Positions 8,397 through 16,327 of a DNA stretch of 39,842 nucleotides are shown piece after piece (the stretch's first letter is position 1; each line of letters starts with the position of its first letter). This DNA is from CADCWK01 sp964244115 (GTDB lineage: Bacteria > Chloroflexota > Chloroflexia > Thermomicrobiales > UBA6265). A model generated the notes under the pieces. It made no database searches and was not told the DNA's origin. It saw only the letters and a program-made list of their open reading frames with translations. The position numbers and the translations under genes are program-made. The DNA lies in contig CAXTHM010000034.1 in assembly GCA_964244115.1 (NCBI GenBank), forward strand, positions 1 through 39,842, in the 5' to 3' direction.

Positions 8397-9308
8397 TTAG
8401 GGCAAAGGCATCGCCGCGAGAGGCCGTGGCCAGGTTAGACCAGATGCCTTCGCCATGTCCTTCAAGATTACCTGGCTGTTCTCGACGATCTGCTGACTCG
8501 ACGCCCAACCGAACACCCGAACCGTTCCAGTCTTGCCCGCTAGAGGCCAGGAGAGGTGAATGACCGACTCCCGTGGGCGGTCTTCAGGCGTTTTACCGAT
8601 CCTCGTTATCTGGCGTCGAAATCCCCGATCCTCTGTCGCGGCGAGATCGCCGAAGTACATGCGGTCGACGGCGGGCAAACCGCCGGGAACGCCCATCGGC
8701 GGGTCGTCAAGAGCCAGGAGATCGAGCGCTAAGGCAGTTGACGTTGCGGGAGCTGGACCATCTCGCGAGTACGCGCCCGCCGTAACGCGGAAGGCGCCGA
8801 ATCCAGATTGAGTGCGTCTACCGAGCACGCCGTACTCGCCGATCCACTCAGTTAGTGACTGGATAGTGTTCGGTATGCCGGCGACATTTGGGGCGGTTGG
8901 CATCTTGCTGCGGCTCGACAACGACTCGATACGGATGCTCAGGGCGCCACTGTATCCGCTGACGTTGGAGGCTGTTCGGCCACCGTCGACGTGGATCCGG
9001 AACAGGCGCTGCCAGCCGGTCGCGCCGAACATAAAGCAGGCGTTGCAGATGCCGGCCCGCGCGGCGGCACGGCGCGGCGGCAGGCCGGCCCGCAGGCCTT
9101 CGCGATAGCGCTCGACGTTGAGCAAGCAGGTGCCGCCTCGCTCCGTCGGATCGCAGGCCCAGCCGCCATGCCCGCGGACCAGAGCCTCGTACCACCAGCG
9201 CAGGGATCCGATCAGTCCTTTCTCATGGACCCGTGTCATCGTTCCCGCAATGGCATCGCCGGTCCAAAGCGGGGTGAGGGTCTGAAGGTGGACAGTGGCC
9301 TCGTGCAT
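8397..9308 (-). CDS. cmr1: Cmr1-like RAMP subunit of the type III effector
   Basis: The longer frame starts at 9347, but the ATG at 9308 has AGGAGAG 6 nt upstream and begins MHEATVHLQTLTPLWTGDA, the normal Cmr1 N-terminus, giving 303 residues. A strong family signature follows: KGLIGSLRWWYEALVRGHGGWACDPT (read as two pieces, IGSLRWWYEALVRG and ACDPT), then a cysteine pair, CNACFMFG. A C-terminal half with YGVLGRRTQSGFGAFRV carries the RAMP glycine loop. Cmr1 sits at the crRNA 3' end and helps capture target RNA. It is the first gene of the leftward effector operon and is divergent from cas6, so its promoter must lie in 9309-9649. Confidence 0.92.
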   Translation of the reverse strand: MHEATVHLQTLTPLWTGDAIAGTMTRVHEKGLIGSLRWWYEALVRGHGGWACDPTERGGTCLLNVERYREGLRAGLPPRRAAARAGICNACFMFGATGWQRLFRIHVDGGRTASNVSGYSGALSIRIESLSSRSKMPTAPNVAGIPNTIQSLTEWIGEYGVLGRRTQSGFGAFRVTAGAYSRDGPAPATSTALALDLLALDDPPMGVPGGLPAVDRMYFGDLAATEDRGFRRQITRIGKTPEDRPRESVIHLSWPLAGKTGTVRVFGWASSQQIVENSQVILKDMAKASGLTWPRPLAAMPLP

Positions 9309-9649
9309 GTCCGACTCTCCTGCGACAGCGCAAGCGGGTGCAAGCAACGATATCCTGAGACGGATACGATCAGTATACTTGACGACGCGTTCACGGCTAA
9401 TGCTCTGTTTGCGGCCATCTGCCGAAGCGAATCATTGGGATCGCCTTCAGTGGGCTGAAGCGCCACAATCGGGACGCGAACGACCCCAACTCCCGCCCGC
9501 CCCACGTCTTCGTCCGGCCGGACGGCCCACGCCGGACGACAGGGGTCCGATATCATGGAGGACGGTCGTTCGGCGTGCGATGCAGGAGCGGATGACGGGT
9601 TCCGGAGCGTGACGGGCTGGTCCGCGCACGGCCAGGAGGCTAGGGGACG
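9309..9649. other. Divergent promoter region between the effector operon and cas6
   Basis: The 341 bases lie between the divergent cmr1 and cas6 starts and must hold promoters for both. On the minus strand a TATACT box (9372-9377) lies about 65 bp upstream of cmr1 but has only a weak -35. On the plus strand TTGACG (near 9379) has no well-spaced -10. A small TATCC..GGATA inverted repeat is near 9350-9365. I see no gene here. Confidence 0.45.
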
Positions 9650-10642
9650 ATGATGGCCGACAGGCGGCAATTCCAGGTCTTCACCATCTCGCTGCAGGCG
9701 CAGGAGCCGCCTTGGCCGACGATCTCGATGCGACACGTCCACGCTGCCTTCTTCGGCCGGCCCAACCGGCGCGACTCGCTGGAGACAGATGAGCCGACGA
9801 CCGTGCGTGGAAAGGCCCGGTCACAAGACGCATTGCTCAGCCGGTACAACCCGCCGCTGGTCGTCACCGCGTTGCACGACGCCCAGCTCAAGCCCTTCGC
9901 GCTGGCCCCGGTCGACGACTCGGTCCACGTCAGGAAGATCCTCGTCCGCCGTGACTGGGTCCTCCTGCACGAGATCGTTGTCGTCGACCGGCAGGTCCGG
10001 CTGCAGGTGGCCGCCCTCACCGGCGATGCGGTCACGATGATTGCCCGGACGCTCGATGCGGCGCTGCGGGCCCAGGACGTCGTGCGGCTCGGAACGACGC
10101 CGTACAGGTTCGAGCGTGTAGATATCGAACCCAACGCGGCGCGGACCTATCAAGACGTGCTGGAGCAGGCCGAGCCGGTCGACACGCTGCGCCTCCGCTT
10201 CGTGAGCCCGGTCAAGTTCCGGCCCACTGACGCCTGGCCGACGCTTGAGCCTGAGCCGCGCTGGATCTTCGGTGAGACGCTCCGCCGCTGGCAGCGGCTC
10301 ACCGAGGGGAACCCGTTGCCGATCGCCCTCACGCCGGACGATCTCGTGTCCCGCGTTACCCTGACCGGACGCGATACGCGATTCGCCGGGATGGCGTTAG
10401 GGAGTTTCAGCCACCGCGTGGAGGTGGGCTTCAACGGCCGGGCCGAGTACGCGGTCTCGGGTCCAGCCGAGGTGCGCCAGCTGGCCGCGGCCGTGGCGAC
10501 CTTCGGGGCGTTGGCCGGCATCGGTGCGCGGACGGCCGTCGGCTTGGGCCGGATTCGCGTCTCCACCGACGCGGTCGCCAGCGATGGGGGACACACACCA
10601 GCGGCGGACACGGCACCGCTCTCGCCGGTCGGCGACGCGTGA
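9650..10642 (+). CDS. cas6: Cas6-like CRISPR RNA endonuclease
   Basis: This 330-residue protein should cut the long CRISPR transcript within each repeat, leaving the ATTGAAAC handle. The N-terminal half has a ferredoxin-like pattern (FQVFTISLQAQ...). The C-terminal third reads LRLRFVSPVKFR, WIFGETLRRWQRL, FAGMALGSFSHRVEVGFNGRAEYAVSGPAE and ends GALAGIGARTAVGLGRIRVS. The order F.G..G...Y and GIGART..GLGR.RV is characteristic of Cas6 C-terminal RAMP folds. I could not pick out the catalytic residues. AGGAGG and GGGG lie upstream, and a second ATG follows at once (9653). The stop is 3 bp before the first leader 2 motif. It probably processes transcripts of all three arrays, since both repeat types keep the same stem and 3' end. 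Confidence 0.88.
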   Translation: MMADRRQFQVFTISLQAQEPPWPTISMRHVHAAFFGRPNRRDSLETDEPTTVRGKARSQDALLSRYNPPLVVTALHDAQLKPFALAPVDDSVHVRKILVRRDWVLLHEIVVVDRQVRLQVAALTGDAVTMIARTLDAALRAQDVVRLGTTPYRFERVDIEPNAARTYQDVLEQAEPVDTLRLRFVSPVKFRPTDAWPTLEPEPRWIFGETLRRWQRLTEGNPLPIALTPDDLVSRVTLTGRDTRFAGMALGSFSHRVEVGFNGRAEYAVSGPAEVRQLAAAVATFGALAGIGARTAVGLGRIRVSTDAVASDGGHTPAADTAPLSPVGDA

Positions 10643-10645
10643 TGA

Positions 10646-10920
10646 GATGCTCGCGGATCGATTCGCTCATCATAGCGGGCATTTTGGGTCGCGAGTATCG
10701 CGTCCGGACACCGCCACCGGGAGGATGCTCGCGAGCCCGGAACCCTACGTCCGTACGCGAATGGCTGGCTGGCGTCGGCGTCGGATGTGCCGTTTCCACC
10801 GGCTCAGGGCGTGGGCGGATGGGGGATGCTCGCATTCTCCTTCAAGGGGGCGACCCCTTGTAGGTTGGTGCACGGTGGACCCACGACCGGTTGGGGTCTT
10901 TACAGGCTGGCGCCAGTAGG
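10646..10920 (+). promoter_or_regulatory. CRISPR leader 2
   Basis: This leader matches leaders 1 and 3. GATGCTCGC copies lie at 10646-10654, inverted at 10691-10699 (GCGAGTATC, one change), 10724-10732 and 10825-10833, and GTTGGGGT at 10890-10897. Starts are 275, 230, 197, 96 and 31 bp before the first repeat. It begins directly after the cas6 stop codon. The last 60 bases are almost the same as in leader 1 (GGACCCAC, GTTGGGGTCTTTACAGG), so these two arrays are the closest pair. Confidence 0.87.
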
Positions 10921-11905
10921 GTATCAATGGTTCGTCCGCTGCGGCGGATTGAAACCATCTTCAGCTTCCGAAGAGGGGTCGACCGTCGACGGGTATCAAT
11001 GGTTCGTCCGCTGCGGCGGATTGAAACTGCCTACCAACTTGGCTCGTATCCCGAGGTCTGGCGGCAGGTATCAATGGTTCGTCCGCTGCGGCGGATTGAA
11101 ACAGTCGTGGCAGCAGCACCGAAGTCGACCGGAGCAGTAGCGTATCAATGGTTCGTCCGCTGCGGCGGATTGAAACCGGTCGGTTCCAGGGTGGGAGGAG
11201 TGGTCGCACGTATCAATGGTTCGTCCGCTGCGGCGGATTGAAACCTTCTTCATCAGTGACTGCGAGGCCGTCCACACCATGTATCAATGGTCTGTCCGCT
11301 GCGGCGGATTGAAACCGTACACCGAGATCCTGCGGTAAGCGGTATGCCCCGTATCAATGGTCTGTCCGCTGCGGCGGATTGAAACCTTTAAGGGCGAGAC
11401 GGACGACGACTGGCTCCTCCTGTATCAATGGTCTGTCCGCTGCGGCGGATTGAAACAGCTTGTTGCCCGCCCCGCCCGTGTGAGGCAGGTACGGGTATCA
11501 ATGGTCTGTCCGCTGCGGCGGATTGAAACCAAGTACACCACCTCCGTATCGAGAGCGCAGATGTCGTATCAATGGTCTGTCCGCTGCGGCGGATTGAAAC
11601 CGGAAGAGCCGATATTGAACACGCAGGTCACCCCCGCGTCGTATCAATGGTCTGTCCGCTGCGGCGGATTGAAACGATTACACAACGGCGGCCATCTACT
11701 GCTTCTACCGGAAAATTTACGTATCAATGGTCTGTCCGCTGCGGCGGATTGAAACCAAGCTTTCGAGGCGCGAACGAAGCACCTCGAGGTCTTCGAGTAT
11801 CAATGGTCTGTCCGCTGCGGCGGATTGAAACGTACTCGAGGAAGTTCGCCGCAAGCGAGTAGTTGTCGAAGTAGCAATGGTCTGTCCTCTACGGCGGATT
11901 GACCC
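10921..11905 (+). CRISPR. CRISPR array 2, 14 repeats, 13 spacers
   Basis: Repeats of 35 bp start at 10921, 10993, 11068, 11142, 11210, 11281, 11351, 11422, 11495, 11566, 11641, 11721, 11797 and 11871. The first five carry GGTTCGTCC and the next eight GGTCTGTCC. The rest of the repeat is the same (GTATCAATGG start, TCCGC-TGCG-GCGGA stem, ATTGAAAC end). The last repeat is degenerate (GTAGCAATGG, TCCTCTACGG, end GACCC). Spacers are 33-45 bp. The block of changed repeats at the leader end shows growth by copying the leader-proximal repeat. The array lies between cas6 and the RT-cas1-cas2 operon and reads in the same direction as both. Confidence 0.98.
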
Positions 11906-12143
11906 ATGAGTTGATTCCAGCCGCTCTCCCACCAGCGGTGCAACGGGCTTTCACCGTCTGCCCGGCCGCTGCGGTCATACCGACGAGATGGCCGGGTGGA
12001 ACTCCCCGGGCTGTGGTATTGACATCGGCCCCAGCGGGCCGTATGAAACGTGGGAGTCCGATTGCCTGGCAGCGTCGACGCTGATCTGTGCCCGCGAGGG
12101 CCGGATCACAGGTATTCCTGGACGTAGCCTTTGAGGTGACGCA

Positions 12144-13139
12144 ATGTCGCTCGCCATGCTACCGGCCACACCGCTACCAGCCACACCGAAAACGGACGCG
12201 GAGACCACCGTCACGGCGTTCCCAGCTTCGGCGAACTCCCTCCTCGACCATGTCCTCCAACTGGAGACGCTCCGCTTCGCCTGGCATCGCGTTCACGCCA
12301 ACGGGGGCGGGGCCGGGCGCGACGGCGTCGGGCTCAAACGCTTCGCGTCGCTGCTCGAATATCAGCTCCTGACGCTTGCCGAGGAGGTCCGCAACGGCAC
12401 GTACCAACCCGGACCGCCGCGCCGCTTCACTGTGCAGGCCGGCCGCAAGCGGCGGCCGATCGTCGTCCTGCCCGTGCGCGATCGGGTGCTGCAGCGCGCC
12501 GCGCTCGATGTGTTGACGCCGTTGGTCGAGCCGACCTTCAACGCCGGCAGCTTCGGCTACCGGCCAGGGCGCTCGCTCTTCGGTGCGGTTGAGCGCATCG
12601 TCCGCCTGCGTGACCGCGGCTTCACCTGGGTCGTCGACGCCGACATCGAGGCCTGCTTCGCCAGCCTGGACCACACGGTGCTGCGGGAAGCCCTGGCCGT
12701 CGTCGTGCCGGATCCGGCCCTGCGCGACCTACTCTCGCTCTGGATCGGCCCACCGGCCCGGCCCGGTCAGCGCCCTCGCGGCATCGGGCAGGGCAGCATC
12801 GTCTCCCCGCTCTTCTGCAACGTCTACCTCGATCAGATGGACGACTCGTTGCGCAAGCGCCGCTATCAGGTGATCCGCTACGCCGACGACTTCGTGATTC
12901 TCTGCAAGAGCATGGAGCACGCCGAGCGCGCCCAGCGCGCGACCGAGAAGGTGCTCCGCGGGCTACGCCTGACGCTGCAGCCCGCCAAGACGCGGCTCGC
13001 CTCGTTCGCCGACGGATTCGACTTCCTCGGCGTCCGGTTCGAAGGCGACGACTATGCATATGTGACCGGTGGCAAGCGGATTCGGGTGGATCACCTGCCG
13101 CCGAGCACCTTCCACGACCACCCCGACGGGGATTACTAG
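12144..13139 (+). CDS. CRISPR-associated reverse transcriptase, stand-alone
   Basis: This 331-residue reverse transcriptase is of the group-II-intron type. Motifs in order are GGGAGRDGVGL (54-64), the RPIVVLPVRDRVLQRA region (104-119), FGYRPGRS (137-144), VVDADIEACFASLDH with the catalytic Asp (163-177), GIGQGSIVSPLFCN (213-226), the active site YADD (246-249) and GFDFLGVRF (291-299). It ends shortly after the thumb start, with no maturase, HNH or Cas1 domain. GAGGTGAC lies before the ATG. The stop is 2 bp before cas1, so the two are surely co-transcribed. RTs fused or next to cas1 in type III systems allow spacers to be taken from RNA, and that role is inferred here. A retained intron RT is less likely, as no intron structure was noticed. 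Confidence 0.92.
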   Translation: MSLAMLPATPLPATPKTDAETTVTAFPASANSLLDHVLQLETLRFAWHRVHANGGGAGRDGVGLKRFASLLEYQLLTLAEEVRNGTYQPGPPRRFTVQAGRKRRPIVVLPVRDRVLQRAALDVLTPLVEPTFNAGSFGYRPGRSLFGAVERIVRLRDRGFTWVVDADIEACFASLDHTVLREALAVVVPDPALRDLLSLWIGPPARPGQRPRGIGQGSIVSPLFCNVYLDQMDDSLRKRRYQVIRYADDFVILCKSMEHAERAQRATEKVLRGLRLTLQPAKTRLASFADGFDFLGVRFEGDDYAYVTGGKRIRVDHLPPSTFHDHPDGDY

Positions 13140-13141
13140 GC

Positions 13142-14143
13142 ATGGCCAGCCTCTACGTCACCCAGCAGGGTGCCAGCGTGATTCGGGAGTCCGGCCGCCT
13201 GGTCGTCGTCCGGGGCGACGACGAGCTAATGTCGGCACCTCTGGCACGAATCGATCAGGTCGTCTTGGTCGGTGGCGCCAACATCACGACGCCGGCGCTG
13301 ACCGCGCTGCTGGATCGCGGCATCGGCCTCGTCTTCCTGACCGCGGCCGGTGGGTTGCGCGGGCGGCTGGACAGCGCCGAAGCGAAGAACATCGCCCTCC
13401 GCCGGGCCCAGTTTCGCCGCGCCGACGATCCCGCCTTCTGCCTGGCGGTGAGCCGGGCGATGGTGAGTGGCAAGCTACGCAACACCCGCACGCGGTTGCT
13501 CCGCCTGAACCAGCGAGCCAGAGATCCGGTCGTGACAGGCGTCGCCGCGGCGCTGCACGTGGCCATTGGGCAACTGGACGGCGCCGCGGACCGGGAGCAA
13601 CTGATGGGCATCGAGGGGGCGGCGGCTCGCCGATCGTTCACCGCCTGGGGTCGGCTGCTGGGGCCGCCCTGGGTCTTCACCCGGCGGACTCGGCGGCCAC
13701 CGACCGACCCGCCGAACGTGCTGCTCTCTGTACTGGCGACGCTGCTGCACGAGAGTTGCCAGGCGGCGATCGTGGCGGCCGGGCTCGACCCCGGCTGCGG
13801 CGTCTTCCACGCCGATCGCTATGGGCGGGCGTCGCTGGCGACCGATCTGATGGAGGAGTTCCGGCCGATCATCTCCGAGGCCGTCGCCCTCACGATCCTG
13901 AACAAGCAGTTGCTGGAGCCGGGGGAGTTCCCGCCGGACCCGTCCGGTGACGGGCTGATCCTGAGTCGGCGCGGCTGGGAGGTCGTCGGCACGCAGTACG
14001 AGCACCGGCTGCGGACGCTCGTGACGCCCGTCGGGCTCGGGCGACGCCTCTGCTACCGGAGGGTGCTGGAATTGCAGGCGCGCCGGTTCCGTGCGGTGGT
14101 TGACGGGTCGGCCGAGGAGTATGTCCCGTTCCTGGTGCGATGA
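13142..14143 (+). CDS. cas1: Cas1 integrase
   Basis: This 333-residue Cas1 is the integrase that inserts new spacers with Cas2. The N-terminal beta domain starts ASLYVTQQGASV and includes PLARIDQVVLVGG. The C-terminal helical domain carries the catalytic set: Glu158 in MGIEGAAARRSF, His223 in GVFHADRYGRASLA, and Asp235/Glu238 in TDLMEEFRP. LLHESCQAAI replaces the more usual LLY.EC..AI. Length is normal for the family. The ATG follows the RT stop by 2 bp, so translation of the two is probably coupled. The gene is not fused to the RT, unlike many type III RT-Cas1 proteins. Confidence 0.97.
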   Translation: MASLYVTQQGASVIRESGRLVVVRGDDELMSAPLARIDQVVLVGGANITTPALTALLDRGIGLVFLTAAGGLRGRLDSAEAKNIALRRAQFRRADDPAFCLAVSRAMVSGKLRNTRTRLLRLNQRARDPVVTGVAAALHVAIGQLDGAADREQLMGIEGAAARRSFTAWGRLLGPPWVFTRRTRRPPTDPPNVLLSVLATLLHESCQAAIVAAGLDPGCGVFHADRYGRASLATDLMEEFRPIISEAVALTILNKQLLEPGEFPPDPSGDGLILSRRGWEVVGTQYEHRLRTLVTPVGLGRRLCYRRVLELQARRFRAVVDGSAEEYVPFLVR

Positions 14144-14171
14144 TGCCAGCACGGGACGAGGAGGTAGCGGC

Positions 14172-14444
14172 GTGGTGCGACTGGTCGTGGCCTACGACAT
14201 CACCGACGATCGCCGCCGGGTTCGGCTGCACCGTCTGTTGTTGGGCTTCGGCGATCCGGTGCAGTTCAGCGTCTTCGAGTGCGAGCTGTCCGCTGGGCAG
14301 ACGAAGGAGGTTCGGCGCCGGGTGCGACGGCTCCTCCGGCCCGGCGACCGGGTCCGGTTCTACGCGCTTTGCGAGCACTGCGCGACTTCCATCGAGGAGC
14401 GGCTGGGTCCGGTCCCGCTCCCGCCAGAGATCTACCTTGCTTGA
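14172..14444 (+). CDS. cas2: Cas2 adaptation protein
   Basis: This 90-residue Cas2 is the structural partner of Cas1 in spacer integration. The frame is open further upstream, but the GTG at 14172 is preceded by AGGAGG with 7 nt spacing and gives the usual N-terminus, RLVVAYDITDDRRRVRLHRLL, with the acidic YDITDD stretch. VQFSVFECELS and RFYALCEHC follow, and it ends PPEIYLA. It starts 28 bp after the cas1 stop in the same operon. A fragment matching its last 40 residues lies at 20149-20276. Confidence 0.95.
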   Translation: MVRLVVAYDITDDRRRVRLHRLLLGFGDPVQFSVFECELSAGQTKEVRRRVRRLLRPGDRVRFYALCEHCATSIEERLGPVPLPPEIYLA

Positions 14445-14476
14445 GCCGGCAATTGTGCCAGCCAAACGCCGCCCGA

Positions 14477-14750
14477 GATGCTCGCAAGCAGATTTGCCTG
14501 CCGCAATGCGGGTTTCCGGTCGCGAGCATCGCGTCCGTACACGCGCACCGGGGAGATGCTCGCGAGCGCGAAATCCCGCGTCCGTTCGCCGACTTTCAGA
14601 CCGACGCGAGCTGGAATTCGCTGTTTTCGCCGGGGTGAGGGTTGCCAGATGCGAGATGCTCGCGGGGTTCCGCTGCTGCCCCAGCGGTAGTGGGTTGGAG
14701 CATAAGGGATCCCCTAGGGGTTGGGGTGTTGACCATTCATTGCAGATCAG
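14477..14750 (+). promoter_or_regulatory. CRISPR leader 3
   Basis: This leader follows cas2. GATGCTCGC copies lie at 14477-14485, inverted at 14522-14530 (GCGAGCATC), 14555-14563 and 14655-14663, and GTTGGGGT at 14720-14727. They start 274, 229, 196, 96 and 31 bp before the first repeat, the same as leader 1. Sequence between the motifs has diverged more than between leaders 1 and 2, including the last 25 bp before the array, so the motifs stand out as the conserved part. Confidence 0.87.
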
Positions 14751-15956
14751 GTATCAATGACTTGTCCGCTCAGGCGGATTGAAACACCATCGTGGTGAGG
14801 TTGGGAAACTTCTCGGCGCAGGTTTTGCGTATCAATGACTTGTCCGCTCAGGCGGATTGAAACGAGCGCGAACAGCGCTCAGTCATCGTCGATGCCGTCG
14901 TGTATCAATGACTTGTCCGCTCAGGCGGATTGAAATCACCACCATAGGCGGTGAACTGAGCTCCGTACACGAAGGTATCAATGACTTGTCCGCTCAGCCG
15001 GATTGAAACAAGTGTGCCGCGAGTATGCCAAGGCAGCCGCCTCAAGTATCAATGACTTGTCCGCTCAGGCGGATTGAAACGACAACAGGTGCTGGAGGTA
15101 CTGGAACTCACTCCCAGCGACGTATCAATGACTTGTCCGCTCAGGCGGATTGAAACATGTACCCTGGGACGAGAAGAGCGAGCGTTGCTGCCAGTGTATC
15201 AATGACTTGTCCGCTCAGGCGGATTGAAACGTACGGCGCGTGATCCGCGACGTAGATGCCATCGGCAGTATCAATGACTTGTCCGCTCAGGCGGATTGAA
15301 ACGGGTGCTATCGCATTTGTTATGACTGCCGCGGAGCTCGTATCAATGACTTGTCCGCTCAGGCGGATTGAAACAACAGAGAGGCAGTCAGAGACAGGCC
15401 GCACTGTTCTAGGAGTATCAATGACTTGTCCGCTCAGGCGGATTGAAACGGGCGGTGATGGCGTACTAACACGCGCAGGCTCCGGTATCAATGACTTGTC
15501 CGCTCAGGCGGATTGAAACTTCTTGCCGTTCGCCACGAGAATGCACTCCGTCTTACGTATCAATGACTTGTCCGCTCAGGCGGATTGAAACTTAAGGTGG
15601 CGATCGCTACGATCTTCTTGCCCCCGGACAGTATCAATGACTTGTCCGCTCAGGCGGATTGAAACTTAAGGTGGCGATCGCTACGATCTTCTTGCCCCCG
15701 GACAGTATCAATGACTTGTCCGCTCAGGCGGATTGAAACCCCATGAGAAGCGGCGTGACACTGAGGCCAATATCCTGTATCAGTGACTTGTCCGCTCAGG
15801 CGGATTGAAACGGTAGGTGAAGTACTTGAGACCCCGCTGCTGGAGCTCGTCGTATCAATGACTTGTCCGCTCAGGCGGATTGAAACCGCAGTCTGCAGCT
15901 CTTGCCGTTCACGGTCAGCCGGTATCAATGACTTGTCCGCTCAGGCGGCTTGAAAC
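14751..15956 (+). CRISPR. CRISPR array 3, 17 repeats, 16 spacers
   Basis: Repeats of 35 bp start at 14751, 14829, 14902, 14975, 15046, 15122, 15196, 15268, 15340, 15415, 15485, 15557, 15631, 15705, 15777, 15852 and 15922. The repeat differs from arrays 1 and 2 in the middle (GTATCAATGA, CTTG, TCCGC-TCAG-GCGGA) but keeps the stem and the ATTGAAAC end. Single changes occur in repeats 3 (last base T), 4 (GCCG), 15 (CAGTG) and 17 (GCGGCTT). Spacers are 35-43 bp. Spacers 12 and 13 (15592-15630 and 15666-15704) are identical. The leader is at the left, next to cas2. Confidence 0.98.
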
Positions 15957-16239
15957 CACCGACGCTTCCCAGTACGAACCAAAGTACCATCTCGTCTGCG
16001 TACGACAACCGTGCTTCACCGTGCTTCACCGTGCGCAGCGTGGCAACGCGGCCCGGGCGCCCAGCTAGGCGGGTGGCATCGGGCTGGCCCACGGTGAGGA
16101 CTGGTCGACTCGACCAATGGGCGATTATCGTCCGAACGCGTCGTCCCCTTTCTGCAGTGATCCACTGATTCCGGTTTCCACGATGCGGCTCAGCTCATTC
16201 CTGTCGTTGCCTATCCAGACCGGTGTGCACGAATTGCAC
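15957..16239. other. Intergenic region after array 3
   Basis: No gene is visible between the end of array 3 and the terminator hairpin. A short tandem repeat of GTGCTTCACC lies near 16011-16032 (three copies, the last partial), and a GTGC..GCAC inverted repeat is at 16224-16238. Confidence 0.5.
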
Positions 16240-16282
16240 GCGAACGGGCTGACCCTGATCGCATCAGGGTCAGCCCGTTCGC
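16240..16282. terminator. Strong hairpin, probable bidirectional terminator
   Basis: A perfect 20-bp stem with a 3-nt loop (arms 16240-16259 and 16263-16282, containing CGGGCTGACCCTGAT and its complement) lies between array 3 and the convergent gene ending at 16328. Position and strength suggest it ends transcription from both sides. No clear T-tract follows on either strand. Confidence 0.7.
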
Positions 16283-16327
16283 CGCAGAATCCTTTGGTTG
16301 CGCCTGGATCATCATCTGACAACTCCA

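Noticed and set aside
9361..9410. Promoter for cas6 using TTGACG near 9379 and TAATGC
   Set aside because: The spacing is only 13 bp, too short for a usual sigma-70 promoter.
12144..13139. RT as part of a group II intron or retron
   Set aside because: No intron RNA domains, maturase region or msr/msd-like inverted structure were noticed, and the gene is 2 bp from cas1 between CRISPR arrays.
16011..16032. Tandem GTGCTTCACC as a further CRISPR-like element
   Set aside because: The units are 10 bp, directly adjacent, and without spacers. It is a simple short duplication.
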